From Shewanella khirikhana (lineage in GTDB: Bacteria; Pseudomonadota; Gammaproteobacteria; Enterobacterales; Shewanellaceae), in the NCBI RefSeq assembly GCF_003957745.1, contig NZ_CP020373.1:434001-498000 (forward strand): 64,000 nt of DNA, written 5' to 3'. Positions 60,943 to 64,000 of the stretch are shown here, piece after piece; within the stretch, counting starts at the first letter, position 1, and each line of letters begins with the position of its first letter. Both the position numbers and the translations under genes were made by a program. The notes under the pieces were generated by a model that saw only the letters and a program-made list of their open reading frames with translations, was not told the origin of the DNA and did no database searches.

Positions 60943-60971
60943 AAACTAATGGGCGAGCCTTGGGGTGTCAA
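60943..60971 (-). promoter_or_regulatory. promoter of pheL-pheA
   Basis: On the minus strand, TTGACA and TAGTTT (3 of 6) spaced by 17 bases. The -10 element ends only 8 bases before the pheL ATG, so transcription would begin almost at the start codon. Confidence 0.6.
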
Positions 60972-60994
60972 TCAAAAAATCTGCAACCTGTGCA

Positions 60995-61022
60995 GAAAAG
61001 TAAAGCGCACCCGGAGGTGCGC
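60995..61022 (-). terminator. raiA terminator
   Basis: Stem GCGCACC/GGTGCGC with a four-base loop, then TTTACTTTTC on the minus strand. It separates raiA from the pheL promoter. Confidence 0.7.
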
Positions 61023-61043
61023 TGTGGTTGAGACTAGATGCGG

Positions 61044-61397
61044 TCAAGCTGCGTATTCTTTCTCGTAATCATCATCCAAGTCGGCTTCGGGTGCCGCAGG
61101 GGCGGCTTCATTGCGCTTGGCTTCGGGTTTGTGGATCAGGCGATTGAGCTGTTTCTCCAGCTTTTGTCCCATGGCCGTAATGGCTGCATACAGGTTTTCG
61201 TGTTTCGCCTGGGCAAATAAATCTCCTTGAGGTACGCCAACAGAGGCTTCGATTTTAAAGAGGGCTTTCTCCTGGCTGATAATCACGTGAGGGTTAATCA
61301 GCTGGACATCGTGGCGTTCAAGCTTTTCAAAGCGGCTTTCTACGCGTTCACGGATGGGAGTGGTAACTTCGAACTGTTTGCTGGTGATTTTCAACAT
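61044..61397 (-). CDS. raiA: ribosome-associated inhibitor RaiA (YfiA)
   Basis: A 117-residue stationary-phase factor that binds the 30S A/P site and stops translation without forming 100S dimers. LKITSKQFEVTTPIRERVE, QLINPHVIISQEK and the acidic tail after the core resemble E. coli RaiA (113). The ATG at 61397 follows GAGGTTCG; a longer frame is not credible. A palindromic CRP-like site lies 61-76 bases upstream. In E. coli the gene likewise precedes pheL-pheA. Confidence 0.92.
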   Translation of the reverse strand: MLKITSKQFEVTTPIRERVESRFEKLERHDVQLINPHVIISQEKALFKIEASVGVPQGDLFAQAKHENLYAAITAMGQKLEKQLNRLIHKPEAKRNEAAPAAPEADLDDDYEKEYAA

Positions 61398-61457
61398 ATT
61401 GTCGAACCTCTTTTTCTGTTTCCGTGGTTTCAGACTACCAACCTGCCCTGCGAAAGT

Positions 61458-61473
61458 CGTGAGTAAAATCACG
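61458..61473. promoter_or_regulatory. CRP-like palindrome before raiA
   Basis: CGTGA-N6-TCACG, with the GTGA/TCAC cores at the spacing of a CRP site. The outer T/A of the consensus is C/G. It lies 61 bases before the raiA start, within a likely promoter zone. Confidence 0.5.
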
Positions 61474-61688
61474 TTTTATCAAGGCCTGAATATCGTTCGC
61501 TTTATATTTGAACGCTTGAATCAAAAAGCCGAAAAAAGCCTCTGATTTGCTTGAATGTGCCCCAAAAGAGGCGCATATTCGAATGGATAACTCACCCCTG
61601 CTTACACTCATTTCCTTCTCTTTCCCCCTCGATTTGATTACCATCCCGATACTTTTTCAGGCTATTTCCTGTGTATGCGGAGGACGTA

Positions 61689-62357
61689 ATGACGCACGCC
61701 AAGGTGTGGGATTTGCCAGTCAGGCTTTTTCATTGGTTGATGGTGACCTTGCTCGGTTTGCTTTGGTGGAGTGCCGAAGTGGGCGAGATGCAATGGCATC
61801 AGGTATTTGCTTATAGTTTGATGGCGCTGCTGCTGTTTCGGATTGTTTGGGGCTTTATCGGCAGTGATACAGCTCGCTTCTCACACTTTTTGCACCACCC
61901 TGTGACGGTACTGCAATATGCCAAAACTACCCTCAGTCGCGGCGTGAAGGGGCACCATGGCCATAACCCGCTCGGTGGCTATATGGTTCTGGTGCTGCTG
62001 GTTTGCTTGGCAGTGCAGCTGGTATCTGGGCTGTTTGCTACCGATGAAGTATTTACCGAAGGGCCTTTGGTGAGCATGGTCAGCAGCGATACTGCCTCCT
62101 GGCTTACCTGGTTGCACAAGCGCAATTTCGATTTGCTGCTTATTCTCGCTGGCGTGCATGTGCTGGCAGTGCTGTGGCATCTGCTCAAGGGCGATAAGTT
62201 ACTTGGCGCCATGGTGACCGGTCGCAGACGCCGTGACGAGATTAACGTGAACTCAGATATCAGCTTTGCGCCTTTGTGGAAAGCCGCCATCCTGTTGCTG
62301 CTGGTGGCCTTGCCGGTGGCTTACTTGCTGCTGTGGCCGGCGATTCAGAGTTTGTGA
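61689..62357 (+). CDS. cytochrome b561-family protein
   Basis: A 222-residue inner-membrane di-haem cytochrome b. Four membrane segments (about 13-30, 38-55, 96-118 and 150-170) carry histidines, in RLFHWLMV, HQVFAYSL and LHKRNFDLLLILAGVHVL, the layout of bacterial b561/Ni-Fe hydrogenase cytochrome b proteins. It probably passes electrons between the quinone pool and a periplasmic carrier. ATG 61689 follows GGAGGAC. Its convergent neighbour is cytochrome c', sharing a terminator. Confidence 0.88.
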   Translation: MTHAKVWDLPVRLFHWLMVTLLGLLWWSAEVGEMQWHQVFAYSLMALLLFRIVWGFIGSDTARFSHFLHHPVTVLQYAKTTLSRGVKGHHGHNPLGGYMVLVLLVCLAVQLVSGLFATDEVFTEGPLVSMVSSDTASWLTWLHKRNFDLLLILAGVHVLAVLWHLLKGDKLLGAMVTGRRRRDEINVNSDISFAPLWKAAILLLLVALPVAYLLLWPAIQSL

Positions 62358-62373
62358 GTACTGTTTTTCGCAA

Positions 62374-62402
62374 TAAAAAAGCCTGCATTCGCAGGCTTTT
62401 TT
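62374..62402. terminator. bidirectional terminator between cytochrome b561 and cytochrome c'
   Basis: Stem AGCCTGC/GCAGGCT with loop ATTC, A-run left and T-run right. It serves both convergent genes. Confidence 0.92.
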
Positions 62403-62418
62403 ATGTGACAACGTCAGA

Positions 62419-62862
62419 TCAGTCTTTCTTGTAGTTGTCGTGGCAGCCTTTACAGCTCTTGCCTGTGTTCATAAAGGCCGCCTTGATGGCGTCCTTGTCA
62501 CCACCTTGGGCGACTTCGGCAAGCTTGGCAGCGTTATTCTGGAATTCGGTCATGCGGCTGTCGAAGTCGGCCTTGTTTTCCCAAATTTTGGGCAGGGCTT
62601 CGGTGTTGCCTTTGTCAGAACCATCGATAAAACCTTCGGCAGGCAGCTTTGACAGGGCGGCCACGTTGGCAGCGCGCTGTGCAAAAATCTCTGCGTTGAA
62701 TTCCTTTTTGCCTTTCAGCATGGCGCCCATGTCACCGAATTGGTAAGCAATCAGACCGAAAGCTGACTCGCGGTAGTGGATGGCGTCGTCGGTGTTCTCA
62801 AAGTTGTTCGCGGTGGCACTGAAGGCCAGCAGTGCGCTCAGGCAAAGCAGTGTTTTTTTCAT
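62419..62862 (-). CDS. periplasmic cytochrome c'
   Basis: A 147-residue precursor; signal peptide MKKTLLCLSALLAFSATA, then a four-helix bundle. The single haem motif is C-terminal, CKGCHDNYK, with the His as the only axial ligand, characteristic of cytochrome c'. Helices carry AIHYRESAFGLIAYQFGDM at the start. Members bind NO and may protect against nitrosative stress. The ATG at 62862 gives a standard signal; a longer start is unlikely. Confidence 0.93.
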   Translation of the reverse strand: MKKTLLCLSALLAFSATANNFENTDDAIHYRESAFGLIAYQFGDMGAMLKGKKEFNAEIFAQRAANVAALSKLPAEGFIDGSDKGNTEALPKIWENKADFDSRMTEFQNNAAKLAEVAQGGDKDAIKAAFMNTGKSCKGCHDNYKKD

Positions 62863-63049
62863 TGTTATTCTTCCTTGTGCAGAATGATTCAAGGGATGAA
62901 AGCGCACCATTCTACCCACAACCAAGGCAAACTAAACAGCGCAATTTGTTAGATTTTGTGTGATGCCGGAGTGAGCGCAGTGGAATTGTCTGTGGCGGGG
63001 GGGCTTGATACACTCTGGGCTGGTCACTACGCCGAAGCAAGAGGACATT

Positions 63050-63346
63050 ATGCGGGCATCCTGGAACCTGGTATTGGAGAAAATCCTGACTCACCCTGAC
63101 AAGGGCGAGCTGGTGACCCTGTTTCAACTCTTGCTGACTGAAGAAGAGCGCGGCGCGATTGCCGGCCGCTTAAAGGTGTTTCAGTTGCTGCTGGCAGGTG
63201 AGCTCAGTCAGCGCCAGATTGCCGCTGAATACCAGATAAGTATTGCCACCATCACCCGTTGCTCCAATTACCTGAAGCACATGAGCGACGACGAGCGCGC
63301 CGCCATTGCCAAGCTTATCGTGACCGATCCTGCCGATATTCGCTGA
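63050..63346 (+). CDS. trpR: trp operon repressor
   Basis: A 98-residue tryptophan-activated repressor. The helix-turn-helix lies at about 65-88, SQRQIAAEYQISIATITRCS, and LLTEEERGAIAGRLKVFQLL holds the conserved core, including tryptophan-binding residues. Length is near E. coli (108). The ATG at 63050 follows AGAGGAC. Stands alone; no Trp operator was recognised in the window. Confidence 0.93.
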   Translation: MRASWNLVLEKILTHPDKGELVTLFQLLLTEEERGAIAGRLKVFQLLLAGELSQRQIAAEYQISIATITRCSNYLKHMSDDERAAIAKLIVTDPADIR

Positions 63347-63380
63347 CGCCAATAGTCTTACTGTCGTCAGCAGTGCCAGC

Positions 63381-63749
63381 TCAGGGGGTTGGTATCTGGT
63401 GGTGGCGGTAGTTGGCGCGGCTTGCCAACACGTAAAGACCGTAGGCCATCAAAGCCAGCGACGGCATTATGTGCCATCCGTTGCCACTCATTCCCAGTAA
63501 CAGCACGCTGAGCGCCAAACAGGCGAATGGAAAAAGCTCGTACATGAACTTGGGCAGACGACCTTTTTTGCGTTTGCGTGCAGGATCGGTGCGGCGGTTT
63601 TCCGAGCGCATGATATAGATGCGCGCCCCCATAAAAAACAGCAGCAATCCGGCGGCCAGGCTCAAAGTCGACTGATGCCAGATCAGGGTGATGGCCGCAG
63701 CCAGCATGCAGGCGTGGGGTAGGGGTTCGTAAAGGGCTCGACTCAACAT
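63381..63749 (-). CDS. small membrane protein, unknown family
   Basis: A 122-residue protein with four short membrane segments in two pairs (about 9-25, 30-45 and 72-90, 94-110) around a basic loop, ENRRTDPARKRKKGR. I do not recognise the family. ATG 63749 is preceded by AGGAGTG. The stop is 31 bases from convergent trpR with no clear terminator between. Confidence 0.65.
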   Translation of the reverse strand: MLSRALYEPLPHACMLAAAITLIWHQSTLSLAAGLLLFFMGARIYIMRSENRRTDPARKRKKGRLPKFMYELFPFACLALSVLLLGMSGNGWHIMPSLALMAYGLYVLASRANYRHHQIPTP

Positions 63750-63808
63750 GGGACACTCCTTGTTGCGGGTTAAGTTGGCAATCCCTGCCAACAATGAGTT
63801 TACGCCAT

Positions 63809-63840
63809 AAAAAAAACACCGGCCAAAAAATGACCGGTAT
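63809..63840 (-). terminator. slyD terminator
   Basis: On the minus strand, stem ACCGGTCA/TGGCCGGT (one G-U pair) with a T-rich loop and eight T. It lies 35 bases after the slyD stop. Confidence 0.85.
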
Positions 63841-63872
63841 TTTCGATGGATTTCCAACTAATGGTTGGCGCC

Positions 63873-64000
63873 TTAGCCCCGGCAGCCGCAACCACCGTTG
63901 CCATCACAGCCTGGCTTGGCTTCTTTTTCGTGGTCGTGTTCACAGTGACCGTGGTCGTGATCATGACCGCCACAGCAACCGCCTTCATCATGGTGATGGT
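63873..64000 (-). CDS. slyD: C-terminal end of peptidyl-prolyl isomerase SlyD
   Basis: The last 42 codons of a gene running off the window edge. They encode an extreme His/Cys/Asp/Gly-rich tail (such as CCGGHDHDHGHCEHDH and GCDGNGGCGCRG), the metal-binding tail of SlyD, a FKBP-type isomerase delivering nickel in hydrogenase maturation. The catalytic domain lies outside the window, so the call rests on the tail only. Confidence 0.85.
   Translation of the reverse strand, partial: HHHDEGGCCGGHDHDHGHCEHDHEKEAKPGCDGNGGCGCRG

Overview
The window is a stretch of gammaproteobacterial chromosome, most likely from a Shewanella with a fairly high GC content. This identification is an inference from gene content and order. 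The run gltD-gltB, a YhcC-type radical SAM gene, hptA (the Arc phosphotransfer protein), a GGDEF gene, oxyR and a membrane class III adenylate cyclase (cyaC) matches the Shewanella oneidensis arrangement as I remember it. No rRNA, tRNA, insertion sequence, prophage or CRISPR array was seen. Nearly all of it is dense housekeeping DNA.

Layout. 0-3 kb: a coiled-coil membrane protein, erpA, two small unknowns and aqpZ. 3.3-8.3 kb: a divergent pair made of an exported S9 (glutamyl-endopeptidase-like) peptidase and a membrane-bound winged-helix/beta-propeller regulator. 8.4-12.2 kb: anmK with an M23 peptidase, then tyrS. 12.3-15.6 kb: small membrane proteins, an orphan CbiB/CobD-like protein coupled to mtnN. 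15.7-21.6 kb: gltBD. 22-28.5 kb: yhcC, hptA, a diguanylate cyclase, oxyR, cyaC and mutH. 28.5-29.2 kb: an AT-rich gap with DnaA-box-like sites. 29.2-37.2 kb: rppH-ptsP, a TauE-type transporter, lgt-thyA, and nhaA-(Rap1a-like)-nhaR. 37.2-39.5 kb: sdhE-ygfX converging on nadB. 39.6-48.9 kb: rpoE-rseABC, lepA-lepB-rnc-era-recO-pdxJ-acpS. 49-55.6 kb: an Mpo1-like protein, corB, ypjD, ffh, rpsP-rimM-trmD-rplS. 55.8-61.4 kb: aroF-tyrA, then convergent pheL-pheA behind raiA. 61.7-64 kb: cytochrome b561, cytochrome c', trpR, a small membrane protein and the 3' end of slyD.

Most notable. PheA is about 270 residues longer than the standard chorismate mutase-prephenate dehydratase. The extra C-terminal part reads as a decayed type I-beta (KDO8P-synthase-like) DAHP synthase that has lost its catalytic motifs. 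It sits across a terminator from aroF-tyrA. The pheA gene is preceded by a phenylalanine-rich leader peptide (6 Phe in 17 codons), which is too short to be found by ordinary ORF calling. It is followed by an antiterminator/terminator pair, so pheA appears to be controlled by attenuation.

Other regulatory signals: a sigma-E-type promoter before rpoE, an ArcA-box-like direct repeat before hptA, a CRP-like palindrome before raiA, a 20-bp palindrome before aroF, and good sigma-70 promoters for gltB and corB. Start sites were chosen from ribosome binding sites, overlaps and remembered family lengths. All functional calls rest on motif recognition by eye, without database searches.
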